Assembly (NCBI RefSeq): GCF_002257565.1
Contig: NZ_CP022736.1
Span: forward strand, 2,108,001 to 2,172,000
Length of the DNA: 64,000 nt
Direction of reading: 5' to 3'
Source of the DNA: Herbaspirillum sp. meg3
GTDB lineage: Bacteria > Pseudomonadota > Gammaproteobacteria > Burkholderiales > Burkholderiaceae_D
Made by a program: the position numbers and the translations under genes. The notes under the pieces are model-generated. The model saw only the letters and a program-made list of their open reading frames with translations. It made no database searches and was not told the DNA's origin. Below are positions 52,144 to 61,578 of the stretch, piece by piece; the first letter of the stretch is position 1, and every line of letters begins with the position of its first letter.

Positions 52144-54153
52144 TTACGCGACTAGTTGTTCCAACGCTTCCTGCTGGCTCAGCCAATCCTCTTCAAGTTG
52201 CCCCAATTCCTTGGTGCAATAGGCCTGGTCGGCGATCAATTTCTTCAGTTCTTCCTTGTTGGCGGCGTCGTAGATATCCGGCGCGGCCAGGCGGGCGTCG
52301 ATGGCGGCCTTCTTTTCATTGCATTTGGCGATCTGTTCTTCCAGGCGCTTGATGCGCGACTCGATCGGTTTTTTCAAGCCGGCCAGACGCTGACGTTCTT
52401 CGGCGTCGAGACGCTTTTGTTCGCGTCGATCGCCGACAGGCGCTGCAACCGGTTCAGGTGCTTTTTGTTCGACTTTAAGTTCGGCTTTCGGCTTGGCGGC
52501 CGCAGCTTGCGCCGCCTCCGCTGCACTGTTCTTAGCGGCCAGTTTGGTCTTGAACAACCAGTCGCGGTAGTCGTCGAGGTCGCCGTCGAACGGCTGCAAC
52601 TTGCCGTCTGCAACGATCAGGAATTGATCCGTGGTGGCGCGTAGCAGATGGCGATCATGGGATACCAGTACCAGCGTGCCTTCGAACTGCGCCAATGCCA
52701 TGGTTAGTGCTTCGCGGGTTTCCAGATCCAGGTGATTGGTTGGTTCATCGAGCAGCAACAGGTTAGGGCGTTGCCAGACAATCAGTGCCAGCGCCAGACG
52801 GGCTTTTTCACCGCCGGAGAAAGGGGCGATGCTGGACGATGCCATGGTGCCGTTGAAGTTGAAGCTGCCGAGGAAGTTGCGCAGTTCTTGCTCACGCACG
52901 TCCGGCGCGATACGGGCCAGATGCCATAGCGGCGACTCGTCGTGACGCAGCATTTCAACCTGGTGCTGGGCAAAGTAGCCGATCACCAGGCCTTTGCCGA
53001 ACTGCGCGGTGCCGGCGATTGGATCAAGCTCGTTGGCGATGGTTTTGATCAGCGTCGATTTACCGGCGCCATTGACGCCGAGCAGGCCGATACGCTGTCC
53101 GGTCTGCAACGAAAAATCAATACCGCCGACGATGATCTTTTCGCTGATGGCATAAGTGTCAGGATCTTCAATGCGATAACCGGCGTTGACTTTTTCCATG
53201 ACCAGCAGCGGATTCGGCGCCGACAGCGGTTCGCGGAATTCGAATGAAAACTCAGCCGCCGCGCGCAACGGCGCCAGCTCTTCCATCTTCGCCAGTGCCT
53301 TCATGCGGCTCTGCGCCTGTCTGGCCTTGCTGGCCTTGGCCTTGAAGCGGTCAATGAAGGAATGCAAGTGTGCACGCTGGCGCATCTGCTTTTCGATCAT
53401 GCCGGCCGCGAGTTCGAGCTGGGCTGCGCGTTGACGTTCAAATGCAGAGTAATTGCCGGAATAGCGCTTGAGCTTGCGGTCGTCGATATGCACGATCACA
53501 TTGACCACGCCGTCGAGGAAGTCGCGATCATGGGAAATGATGATCAGCGTACCGGCATAACGCTTGAGCCAGTCTTCCAGCCAGATGATGGCGTCCAGAT
53601 CCAGGTGATTGGTCGGTTCATCGAGCAGCAGCAAGTCGGACGGGCACATCAGCGCCTGTGCCAGATTCAGGCGCATGCGCCAGCCTCCGGAGAAGCTCGC
53701 CACCGGGCGCTCCATTTGTTCCAGCGTAAAGCCCAGGCCGATCAGCAACTGTTCGGCGCGCGAGCGTACGGTATAGACGTCGGCATCTGCCAGCGCGCCA
53801 TACAACTCGGCGATGTGAGTGCCGTTTTCAGCGCTTTCGGGTTCAGCTTCCGCGGCCGCCAACTGTGCTTCCAGGCGGCGCAAGGTAACGTCGCCGTCAA
53901 TGGCGTATTCAACGGCAGGGCGATCGAGCGCAGGGGTTTCCTGAGCAACGTAGGCCACGCGCCATTTCGTTGGATAGTCGATGTTGCCCTGATCGGCGTG
54001 CAGTTCGCCGCGCAGCATGGCGAACAGGCTGGATTTGCCGGCGCCATTGGCGCCGATGAGGCCGATCTTGTCGCCCGGGTTGAGCGTGAGGTCGACATTC
54101 TCCAGCAGCGGCTTGACGCCGCGGGCCAGGGAAACTTGCTGAAAACGAATCAT
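52144..54153 (-). CDS. yheS: ABC-F ATPase, YheS type
   Basis: 669 aa. Two ABC domains on one chain without membrane segments: Walker A GANGAGKSS and GVNGAGKST, signatures FSGGWRMRLN and FSGGEKARLA, Walker B LLLDEPTNHLD twice. The linker between domains and a long C-terminal basic/coiled-coil tail (RREQKRLDAEERQRLAGL) are typical of YheS, a ribosome-associated ABC-F translation factor. Downstream end of the dap-prmB run. Confidence 0.92.
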   Translation of the reverse strand: MIRFQQVSLARGVKPLLENVDLTLNPGDKIGLIGANGAGKSSLFAMLRGELHADQGNIDYPTKWRVAYVAQETPALDRPAVEYAIDGDVTLRRLEAQLAAAEAEPESAENGTHIAELYGALADADVYTVRSRAEQLLIGLGFTLEQMERPVASFSGGWRMRLNLAQALMCPSDLLLLDEPTNHLDLDAIIWLEDWLKRYAGTLIIISHDRDFLDGVVNVIVHIDDRKLKRYSGNYSAFERQRAAQLELAAGMIEKQMRQRAHLHSFIDRFKAKASKARQAQSRMKALAKMEELAPLRAAAEFSFEFREPLSAPNPLLVMEKVNAGYRIEDPDTYAISEKIIVGGIDFSLQTGQRIGLLGVNGAGKSTLIKTIANELDPIAGTAQFGKGLVIGYFAQHQVEMLRHDESPLWHLARIAPDVREQELRNFLGSFNFNGTMASSSIAPFSGGEKARLALALIVWQRPNLLLLDEPTNHLDLETREALTMALAQFEGTLVLVSHDRHLLRATTDQFLIVADGKLQPFDGDLDDYRDWLFKTKLAAKNSAAEAAQAAAAKPKAELKVEQKAPEPVAAPVGDRREQKRLDAEERQRLAGLKKPIESRIKRLEEQIAKCNEKKAAIDARLAAPDIYDAANKEELKKLIADQAYCTKELGQLEEDWLSQQEALEQLVA

Positions 54154-54236
54154 CGTGGAACTGCAATCAAAGAAGAAAAAATCAGGTTAAAGCGGAACAG
54201 CCGCGAAACAGAAAAAGAGAAAAACGACGCTTGCAA

Positions 54237-55130
54237 TTACGCCAGGTGCTGCAATTGGTCTGCGGTCAACAGGAACACCATATCGTCGCCGGCGCTGGTT
54301 GTGACCCATGTCAGTTCCAGTTCCGGGAAAGCGGCTTCCGCATAGGCGCGTTCATTGCCTATCTCGACGATCAGCACGCCATTCGGCGTCAGGCGTTGTG
54401 CCGCACCCTTGACGATCTTGCGCACCAGGTCCATGCCGTCCTTGCCGCCGGCCAGCGCGATTTGCGGCTCTTGCAGGTATTCCTTCGGCAGCTTGCTCAT
54501 CGAGTCTGAATTGACGTACGGGGGATTGCTGATAATCAGGTCGTACTTGCGTGCAGGAAGCTTGGTGTACAGATCCGATTCGACCAGGTTGATGCGATCG
54601 CCCAGTTCGTAGTCGTCGACGTTGCGACGCGCCACTTGCAGGGCTTCCGCCGAGATGTCGACGGCATCGACCTGCGCCTGCGGGAAGGCGTCCGCCAGCA
54701 GAATCGGCAAGCAACCGGAGCCGGTGCAGACGTCCAGAATGTTGGCGACTTGCGCCGGGTCTTGCACCCATGGCGAGAAGTGTTCGGGAATCAGTTCCGC
54801 GATGAAAGAGCGAGGCACGATGACGCGTTCATCCACAAAGAAACGATAGCCGCCCAGCCACGCTTCATTGGTGATGTAGGCGGCCGGAACACGGTCTTCC
54901 GTGCGGCGCATGATGACGCGCAGCAGATTATCAATCTCGCCTTGCAGCAGGCGCGCATCGAGGAATGGTTCCAGTTGATCCAGCGGTAGCTTGAGCGTGT
55001 GCAGGATCAGGTAGGCGGCTTCGTCGAAGGCATTGTTGGTGCCGTGGCCGAAGAACAGTTTTTCAGTATTGAAGCTCGTGATGGCGTAGCGCAGGATGTC
55101 GCGCACGGTAGCGAAATTGTTTGGCGTCAT
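54237..55130 (-). CDS. prmB: 50S ribosomal protein L3 glutamine methyltransferase
   Basis: 297 aa from the ATG at 55130 (an upstream ATG at 55154 adds 8). SAM-binding ILDVCTGSGCLPILLA, catalytic NPPYVNSDSM, and VPRSFIAELIPEHF in the N-terminal helical domain distinguish PrmB from PrmC. It methylates Gln in L3 during ribosome assembly. Located 83 bp before yheS, downstream of dapE. Confidence 0.92.
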   Translation of the reverse strand: MTPNNFATVRDILRYAITSFNTEKLFFGHGTNNAFDEAAYLILHTLKLPLDQLEPFLDARLLQGEIDNLLRVIMRRTEDRVPAAYITNEAWLGGYRFFVDERVIVPRSFIAELIPEHFSPWVQDPAQVANILDVCTGSGCLPILLADAFPQAQVDAVDISAEALQVARRNVDDYELGDRINLVESDLYTKLPARKYDLIISNPPYVNSDSMSKLPKEYLQEPQIALAGGKDGMDLVRKIVKGAAQRLTPNGVLIVEIGNERAYAEAAFPELELTWVTTSAGDDMVFLLTADQLQHLA

Positions 55131-55204
55131 GATCGATATTCTCGGTCTGTACATGGATTAGGTCCTGCTCGGTTTGGTTTGCAGCTGCAGCGGCAAAGTA
55201 CTTG

Positions 55205-56332
55205 CTACAGCAGCAGGTTTTCCATGGTGCGGCGATAAATGTTTTTCAGCGGATCGATGTAGCGTACTTCGATGTATTCGTCGATCTTGTGGATGCTGTC
55301 GTTGGGGGGGCCGAATTCAATCACTTGCGGGCAAATCTGCGCGATAAAACGGCCGTCGGAAGTGCCGCCGGTGGTCGACAGTTCGGTATCAAGGCCGGTT
55401 TCCGCCTTGATCGCCGATGACAGCGCATCGCTCAGGTTGCCGCGCGGCGTCAGGAAGGGGCGGCCACCAACTGTCCACTTCAGGTCATAGTCAAAGCCAT
55501 GCTTGTCGAGGATGGCGTGCACGCGTTGCTGCAGACCTTCCACAGTGCTGGCCGTTGAGAAGCGGAAGTTGAAGTCGATCACCACTTCGCCCGGAATCAC
55601 GTTCGACGCGCCGGTGCCCCCGTGGATGTTCGACATCTGCCACGAGGTCGGCAGGTAGTACTCATTGCCTTCGTCCCACTTTTCGGCGACCAGATCAGCC
55701 AGTGCAGGTGCAGCGAGGTGGATAGGATTCTTTGCCAGTTGCGGATAAGCGATATGACCCTGAATACCTTTGACTGTGAGCTTGCCGGACATGGTGCCGC
55801 GGCGGCCGTTCTTGATCATGTCGCCGAGTTGCTTGGCTGAAGTCGGTTCGCCGACGATGCAGTAGTCGAGTTGCTCGCCGCGTGCTTTGAGCTTGTCGCA
55901 GACGATCACGGTGCCATCGGTGGCCGGACCTTCTTCATCGCTGGTGATCAGGAAACCGATCGAACCTTTGTGATCCGGATGCGCAGCGACGAATTCTTCG
56001 ACCGCGACAACCATCGCCGCAATCGAGGTCTTCATGTCGGATGCGCCGCGGCCGAACAGTTTGCCATCGCGTTGCGTCGGCACGAACGGCGGCGATTGCC
56101 ATTTATCGACAGGGCCGGTTGGCACCACGTCGGTGTGTCCTGCAAACGCCAGCAGCGGTTGCGCCGTACCCTTGCGCGCCCACAGGTTGGTAACGTCGCC
56201 GGACTGGATGGTTTCGCAGACAAAGCCAAGCGGCGCCAGCAGTTCAGCCAGGCGTGCCTGGCAGCCTTTGTCTTCCGGAGTGACGGAAGAGAGGGCGATC
56301 AGTTCCTGGGTCAGGGCAAGGGTTTTGCTCAT
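55205..56332 (-). CDS. dapE: succinyl-diaminopimelate desuccinylase
   Basis: 375 aa from the ATG at 56332 (MSKTLALTQELIALSSVTPED). Di-zinc M20 peptidase family: LLAFAGHTDVVPTGP with metal His, GRGASDMKTSIAAMV, TSDEEGPATDGT, and a lid domain with HGGTGASNVIPGE. Hydrolyses N-succinyl-L,L-DAP in lysine and peptidoglycan synthesis. The yffB-like gene lies 15 bp upstream. Confidence 0.96.
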   Translation of the reverse strand: MSKTLALTQELIALSSVTPEDKGCQARLAELLAPLGFVCETIQSGDVTNLWARKGTAQPLLAFAGHTDVVPTGPVDKWQSPPFVPTQRDGKLFGRGASDMKTSIAAMVVAVEEFVAAHPDHKGSIGFLITSDEEGPATDGTVIVCDKLKARGEQLDYCIVGEPTSAKQLGDMIKNGRRGTMSGKLTVKGIQGHIAYPQLAKNPIHLAAPALADLVAEKWDEGNEYYLPTSWQMSNIHGGTGASNVIPGEVVIDFNFRFSTASTVEGLQQRVHAILDKHGFDYDLKWTVGGRPFLTPRGNLSDALSSAIKAETGLDTELSTTGGTSDGRFIAQICPQVIEFGPPNDSIHKIDEYIEVRYIDPLKNIYRRTMENLLL

Positions 56333-56347
56333 GATGAATTCGTGCAA

Positions 56348-56710
56348 TCAGTTCTTGAAAATCTGTTGATAAAGGTCAGCAGTAAAGCCGACATGCGTAG
56401 GCTGACCGCTGGTGTGCAGTACCGGACGTTTGACGATGGACGGCAGCTCGACAATCAGCGCCGTGGCGCTGGCATTGTCAGTAATGCTGGCCTTGCGCTC
56501 GTCGGACAGGCCGCGCCAGGTCGTGCCTTTGCGATTGACCAGTGTGTCCCACGGGATGTCTTTGAGCCAGGTTTTCACCAGGCTGGCGTCGAGTCCCGCT
56601 TTCTTGAAATCATGGAAGGTGTACGCGACGCCATTGGCGTCGAGCCAGGTGCGCGCCTTCTTGACCGTGTCGCAATTGGGAATGCCGTAGAGAGTGACTT
56701 GCGTGCTCAT
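56348..56710 (-). CDS. ArsC/Spx-family protein YffB
   Basis: 120 aa. Thioredoxin-like fold with GIPNCDTVKKARTWLD (single Cys plus the Asp-Thr-Val-x-x-x-Arg pattern of YffB/ArsC-like) and IVKRPVLHT. YffB-type proteins usually lie beside dapE, as here; they are not true arsenate reductases and may bind glutathione. Confidence 0.92.
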   Translation of the reverse strand: MSTQVTLYGIPNCDTVKKARTWLDANGVAYTFHDFKKAGLDASLVKTWLKDIPWDTLVNRKGTTWRGLSDERKASITDNASATALIVELPSIVKRPVLHTSGQPTHVGFTADLYQQIFKN

Positions 56711-56801
56711 AAAATCAACATCCTGTCTTACAAAAAGTGAAGGCCGGCGTCATGCCATGCCGGCCGTATTTCTTAGCTTGCTGCAAACGCGCTGCAAAGA
56801 A

Positions 56802-56825
56802 AATTGCCGGCCTGTGCCGGCAATT
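56802..56825 (-). terminator. terminator after dapD
   Basis: Perfect 10-bp stem AATTGCCGGC/GCCGGCAATT with CTGT loop, 11 bp beyond the dapD stop; on the minus strand it runs into TTTCTTT. A second GGCCGGC/GCCGGCC stem lies at 56742-56765. Confidence 0.8.
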
Positions 56826-56836
56826 CATGGCACTGC

Positions 56837-57673
56837 TTAAGCGCCGCGCAGCAGTTCGTTGATCGATGTCTTCGAACGGGTTTGCGCGTCAACCTTCTTG
56901 ACGATGATCGCAGCGTACAGGCTGTACTTGCCGTCTTTCGACGGCAGATTGCCCGGCACCACGACGGAGCCGGCAGGCACGCGGCCGTAATGCACTTCGC
57001 CGGTTTCGCGGTCGTAAATCTTGGTCGATTGACCGATATACACGCCCATCGACAGAACCGAGTTTTCTTCGATGATCACGCCTTCAACGACTTCCGAACG
57101 CGCACCGATGAAGCAGTTGTCTTCGATGATGACCGGGCCTGCTTGCACTGGCTCCAGAACGCCGCCGATGCCGACGCCGCCGGACAGGTGGACGTTCTTG
57201 CCGATTTGCGCTGCGGAACCGACGGTAGCCCATGTGTCGACCATCGCGCCTTCATCGACGTAAGCGCCGATGTTGACGTAAGAAGGCATCAGCACAACGT
57301 TCTTGCCGATGAAGGAACCGTGACGGGCAACTGCCGGCGGCACCACGCGGAAGCCGCCCTTGGCGAAATCTTCAGCGGTGTAGTTGGCAAACTTGGTCGG
57401 AACCTTGTCGTAGAACTGCGGATAGCCCGGGATGCCGGAACCGACAGGCACGTTGTCTTCCAGGCGGAACGACAGCAGGATGGCTTTTTTGACCCATTGG
57501 TTGACTTGCCATTGGCCGACGCTTTGGCGATCTGCCACGCGCAGGGTGCCTTCATTCAGGCCGGCGATAACTTCCGCCACGGCGTTACGGATGTCGGCAG
57601 GTGCAGTCTTCGGCGACAGGCTGGCGCGGTCTTCCCACGCTTGATCGATGATTTGCTGGATGGATTGGGTCAT
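56837..57673 (-). CDS. dapD: tetrahydrodipicolinate N-succinyltransferase
   Basis: 278 aa. Left-handed beta-helix made of hexapeptide repeats (VVLMPSYVNIGAYVDEGAMV; VIIEDNCFIGARSEVVEGVI). Uses succinyl-CoA on tetrahydrodipicolinate, next step toward DAP. Full length, followed by its own terminator. Confidence 0.97.
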   Translation of the reverse strand: MTQSIQQIIDQAWEDRASLSPKTAPADIRNAVAEVIAGLNEGTLRVADRQSVGQWQVNQWVKKAILLSFRLEDNVPVGSGIPGYPQFYDKVPTKFANYTAEDFAKGGFRVVPPAVARHGSFIGKNVVLMPSYVNIGAYVDEGAMVDTWATVGSAAQIGKNVHLSGGVGIGGVLEPVQAGPVIIEDNCFIGARSEVVEGVIIEENSVLSMGVYIGQSTKIYDRETGEVHYGRVPAGSVVVPGNLPSKDGKYSLYAAIIVKKVDAQTRSKTSINELLRGA

Positions 57674-57783
57674 CTTGTTTTATCTAGGTTGAAAATGAAT
57701 AAAAACTGAAGTCAGGCTCTTCACCGTTGAGGTGTTCAATCGAATAGAAGCCGGACTTCGCGTGGCAGGCAGATTTGACAGAG

Positions 57784-59007
57784 TTATGCTGCTGCCAGTT
57801 TGCGTGTGAAAGCGACGATGCGTTGCGCCGCTTCCAGACATTCTTCCACTTCGGCGACCAGCGCCATGCGGATGCGCTGCTGGCCTGGGTTCACGCCGTT
57901 GGCCTCGCGCGCCAGATAACTTCCTGGCAATACCGTCACATTATATTCGGCATAGAGACGCTTGGCATATTCCGTATCGCTTATCGAGGCCAGTTTGTCG
58001 ACCTTGGCCCACAGGTAAAAACTGGCGTCAGGCAGAGATACATCCAGTACTTCCTGCAGCAGCGGCGTGACCTGGCTGAATTTCTTGATGTACTTGGCGC
58101 GGTTTTCCTGCACGTGGGTTTCATCGTTCCAGGCGGCAATCGAGGCATTCTGAATCGACGGGCTCATGGCGCCGCCGTGATAGGTGCGATAGAGCAAGAA
58201 TTTTTTCAGAATCGCTGCGTCGCCGGCAACAAAGCCGGAGCGCATGCCTGGCACGTTCGATCGCTTCGACAGGCTGGAGAAGGCAATCAGGCGGTCGTAG
58301 CCACGGCCGAGCTTGTGCGCGGCTTCCAGGCCGCCCAAGGGAGCCTCATCCTTGAAATAGATTTCCGAATAGCATTCATCCGACGCAATCACAAAACCAT
58401 AGCGGTCGGACAGTTCGAACAGTTTTTTCCAGTCTTCCAGCGACAGCACGGCGCCCGTCGGGTTGCCCGGCGAGCACAGGAACAGCAACTTGACGCGCGG
58501 CCAGACATCGTCGGGCACCTGGCTGAAATCGGGCGCAAAGTTGCGCGCTGGATCCGAATTGACGAAATACGGTTGTGCTCCCGACAGGTAGGCCGAGCCT
58601 TCATAGATCTGATAGAAGGGATTCGGGCACATGACCAACGCGTCTTTTTGCGATGGGTCGACGACTGTTTGCGTCAGCGAGAACAGGGCTTCACGCGAAC
58701 CGTTGACGGGCAACACCTGTGTGGCAGGATCGATTTTCGGCAAGCCGTAGCGGCGTTCCAGCCAGCCGGCAATGGCGGCGCGCAATGCTTCCGAACCGAT
58801 GGTGCTTGGATAGGACGCCAGACCGGATAAATTGTCAGTCAGCGCCTGCTTGATGAAGGCTGGAGTCGGATGTTTCGGTTCGCCGATACCAAGGCTGATA
58901 TGACGATAGTCCGGATTGGGTGTGACGTCGGAAAACAGGTTCTTCAGTTTTTCGAACGGGTAGGGTTGCAGCTTATCGAGTAATGGATTCACGGAGGCGC
59001 GTAGCAA
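57784..59007 (-). CDS. dapC: succinyldiaminopimelate aminotransferase DapC
   Basis: 407 aa from a TTG at 59007; a GTG at 58992 (giving NPLLDKLQPYPFEKL) is the more usual DapC start. Class I/II PLP aminotransferase: NGSREALFSL, CSPGNPTGAVL, DECYSEIYF, and the PLP-Lys region SSLSKRSNVPGMRSGF. With dapD and dapE it completes the succinylase branch; these stand as separate transcripts or a loose operon. Confidence 0.94.
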   Translation of the reverse strand: MLRASVNPLLDKLQPYPFEKLKNLFSDVTPNPDYRHISLGIGEPKHPTPAFIKQALTDNLSGLASYPSTIGSEALRAAIAGWLERRYGLPKIDPATQVLPVNGSREALFSLTQTVVDPSQKDALVMCPNPFYQIYEGSAYLSGAQPYFVNSDPARNFAPDFSQVPDDVWPRVKLLFLCSPGNPTGAVLSLEDWKKLFELSDRYGFVIASDECYSEIYFKDEAPLGGLEAAHKLGRGYDRLIAFSSLSKRSNVPGMRSGFVAGDAAILKKFLLYRTYHGGAMSPSIQNASIAAWNDETHVQENRAKYIKKFSQVTPLLQEVLDVSLPDASFYLWAKVDKLASISDTEYAKRLYAEYNVTVLPGSYLAREANGVNPGQQRIRMALVAEVEECLEAAQRIVAFTRKLAAA

Positions 59008-59562
59008 GGAAGTGATAGCCCGACATTATACTGATTGTTGCAGGGATGATGCGGTATCGGGCGGCCTCTCTGTGGATGAACGCATGTTTTGGCAAGGCGC
59101 TGCAAAATGCACATCATCAACGCATGGCAAAAAATCAAGAGATATGAGTGCGGCTTGACGTGAGGCAATGTCTGGGCCTGGGAGTTATGACCGCTGCAGA
59201 TAGGCACGAGGCTGCTGGCGTGTCGATTTGAGGCGTTGAGGAAGGCCAGTTTTTTCAATCCCGGAGTTGTTGTGAAAGTATTGTCAATATGTCATGAAAA
59301 AATGTCTCTGGCCCCATTTCCTTTGGAGCCGATGGCAGCCTGAATGGATCTCCTGTCACCTTTGTTCAGCGTTGCAAACCAGATAGCTTGGTTCTGGAAC
59401 GCTTGGCGACTGACTTCAAAAGTGCAGTTTTGTTGCGCTGCGCAAATCGAACAATCGCGTGGGGGAAGCCGCGCTGTTCCGCTGATGTGCTATCCGGAAA
59501 GTGAGTTACTGTGCATAGTCGAACAATAAATCTCCCTATCGGGATTCAACGGAGTTGTCAGT
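59008..59562. other. intergenic region between dapC and a chemoreceptor gene
   Basis: About 555 bp; small ORFs present are not convincing. CGGAG at 59551-59555 is the ribosome site of the chemoreceptor gene. No clear flagellar sigma-28 promoter was recognised. Confidence 0.4.
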
Positions 59563-61332
59563 ATGAAAACAGTAAGATCAAAGCTATTGTTGGCGCTGGT
59601 CGTAATGTGGGTAGGCTTGCTGGTGCTGGCCGCATGGTCCGCGCTCAATACGCGCCAGAACATGATCAACGAACGCGAAGCCGGTTTGAAGCGCGTGGTT
59701 GAAACGGCGGAAGGCATTCTGAAGAGCTACGCAGCGGAAGTCGCAGCCGGTAAAACGACAGTGGAGGATGCCAAGAAAAACGCCTTGGCACGCATTGCGG
59801 CGATGCGCTATGACAACGATAACTACATTTTCGTGTTCGACTCCAAGCCGGTAGTGCTGATGCACCCCACCAACAAGAGCGTGGTTGGCAAGAATGTCTC
59901 TGACCGCAAGGACAGCGACGGCAAACTCTATTATGTTGAGATGGTAAAGGTCGGCAAGGCGCAGCAACGTGGTTTCGTCAATTATATGGGCCGTCTGCCG
60001 GGTGCCGACGACACCAATCGTACGCAAAAAGTCAGCTATCTGATTTACTACGAGCCATGGGATTGGTTGCTGGTATCGGGGGTATTCCTCAATGACGTGG
60101 AAAGTGATTTCTACCAAAACCTCATGAAGCTGGCCGCGATCCTGATCGTCGTCGGGGTAGTGGTGTCGGCGATGATGCTGGCGATCATTCGCAATATCAC
60201 TCGCAGCCTTGGCGGCGAGCCGGCGTACGCGGTGGAGGTGGCGTCAGCTATCGCATCCGGCGATCTGACCATGGCGATCAAAACACGCTCCGGCGATAAA
60301 CGCAGTTTGCTGTACGAAATGAGCGTCATGCGTGAGCGCCTGTCGTCGGTGATCAGCGGCATTCGTACCGGCACCGAGTCCATCGATACCGGCGCCAAGG
60401 AAATTGCCGCCGGCAATCTTGATCTGTCCTCGCGGACCGAACAGCAAGCCGCTTCTCTGGAAGAAACCGCCTCCAGCATGGAGGAATTGACGTCAACCGT
60501 GAAGCAGAATGCCGACAATGCACGTCAGGCGGGGCAACTGGCGAAGACGGCCTCCGATATCGCTCGTCGTGGTGGTGATGTGGTCGGTCAGGTGGTGGAT
60601 ACCATGCAAGGCATCACGGAAAGCTCGCGCAAGATTTCCGACATTATTGGCGTGATCGATGGCATTGCGTTTCAGACCAATATTCTGGCGCTGAATGCGG
60701 CGGTCGAAGCAGCCCGCGCCGGTGAGCAAGGCCGCGGTTTCGCTGTGGTCGCCAGCGAAGTGCGTAGCCTTGCGCAACGCAGCGCCCAGGCAGCAAAAGA
60801 GATCAAGGATTTGATTGAGGACTCGGTCACACGCGTCGACAGCGGTTCGGATCTGGTGCAGCGTGCAGGGCAGACCATGGGCGAAGTCGTGGATGCCGTG
60901 CAACGCGTGACCGATATCATGGGGGAGATTTCCTCCGCGACCGAAGAGCAAAGCAGCGGCATTGGTCAGGTCAACCAGGCGATCACGCAAATGGATCAGA
61001 CCACGCAGCAAAATGCGGCGCTGGTTGAGCAGGCAGCAGCAGCGGCAGGTTCGTTGGAAGAGCAGGCTCGTCGCCTGAAAGAAGCCGTCGCCTTCTTCCA
61101 GGCGGGTGAGGTTGCTGCGGTAACTGCGCCCGCATTCACAAGTCGTCCGGCGAAGCCTGTCGTCAAGGCAGCGACTGCAGGCACTGCCGTGCGCAAGCCT
61201 GCGGCATCGGTGGCATCTTCGGCATCAGCCACGCGCAAGCCGGCTCTGGCCAAGGCATTGCCGTCGGCGAGTGCGAAATCTGCCGTGCCGAAGTCGCCGG
61301 CTGGCGACGATGGTGATTGGGAAACATTCTAA
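59563..61332 (+). CDS. methyl-accepting chemotaxis protein
   Basis: 589 aa. TM1 near residues 5-26, periplasmic Cache-type sensor (YDNDNYIFVFDSKPVVLMHP; YEPWDWLLVSGVFLNDVE), TM2 about 187-208, HAMP, and a signalling domain with the conserved tip IDGIAFQTNILALNAAVEAA. An Ala/Pro-rich flexible tail ends in DWETF, a CheR/CheB-binding pentapeptide like NWETF in enterobacterial receptors. The sCache_2 type often senses small organic acids; ligand unknown. Confidence 0.92.
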   Translation: MKTVRSKLLLALVVMWVGLLVLAAWSALNTRQNMINEREAGLKRVVETAEGILKSYAAEVAAGKTTVEDAKKNALARIAAMRYDNDNYIFVFDSKPVVLMHPTNKSVVGKNVSDRKDSDGKLYYVEMVKVGKAQQRGFVNYMGRLPGADDTNRTQKVSYLIYYEPWDWLLVSGVFLNDVESDFYQNLMKLAAILIVVGVVVSAMMLAIIRNITRSLGGEPAYAVEVASAIASGDLTMAIKTRSGDKRSLLYEMSVMRERLSSVISGIRTGTESIDTGAKEIAAGNLDLSSRTEQQAASLEETASSMEELTSTVKQNADNARQAGQLAKTASDIARRGGDVVGQVVDTMQGITESSRKISDIIGVIDGIAFQTNILALNAAVEAARAGEQGRGFAVVASEVRSLAQRSAQAAKEIKDLIEDSVTRVDSGSDLVQRAGQTMGEVVDAVQRVTDIMGEISSATEEQSSGIGQVNQAITQMDQTTQQNAALVEQAAAAAGSLEEQARRLKEAVAFFQAGEVAAVTAPAFTSRPAKPVVKAATAGTAVRKPAASVASSASATRKPALAKALPSASAKSAVPKSPAGDDGDWETF

Positions 61333-61384
61333 GGAGCCTGCATTGTCTGAATGCGGATTTTTGTGACTGACGTAAGTAAGAAAG

Positions 61385-61417
61385 CGGCTTGCCTGAGCGA
61401 TTTGGCGAGCCGTTTTT
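61385..61417 (+). terminator. terminator of the chemoreceptor gene
   Basis: Stem CGGCTTGCC/GGCGAGCCG with one G-T wobble, 10-nt loop and five T after. It is 52 bp past the stop. Confidence 0.85.
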
Positions 61418-61578
61418 CATTTATTGTGAAGGCGAGGGCCGCCGGGGGATGTTTGCGTTGATCCGGGATGCGTTCTTAGCCTTGATTTCAGCGGTTTTCC
61501 CTCTCGGAATGTTATGATACCGGGCTATTGTGGGCGAATTTGCCTGCTTCCGTCAAACTCTGTGAAACTGTAGACAAC

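Noticed and set aside
53362..54345. Plus-strand ORF of 327 codons
   Set aside because: Antisense to yheS and the end of prmB; no recognisable motif.
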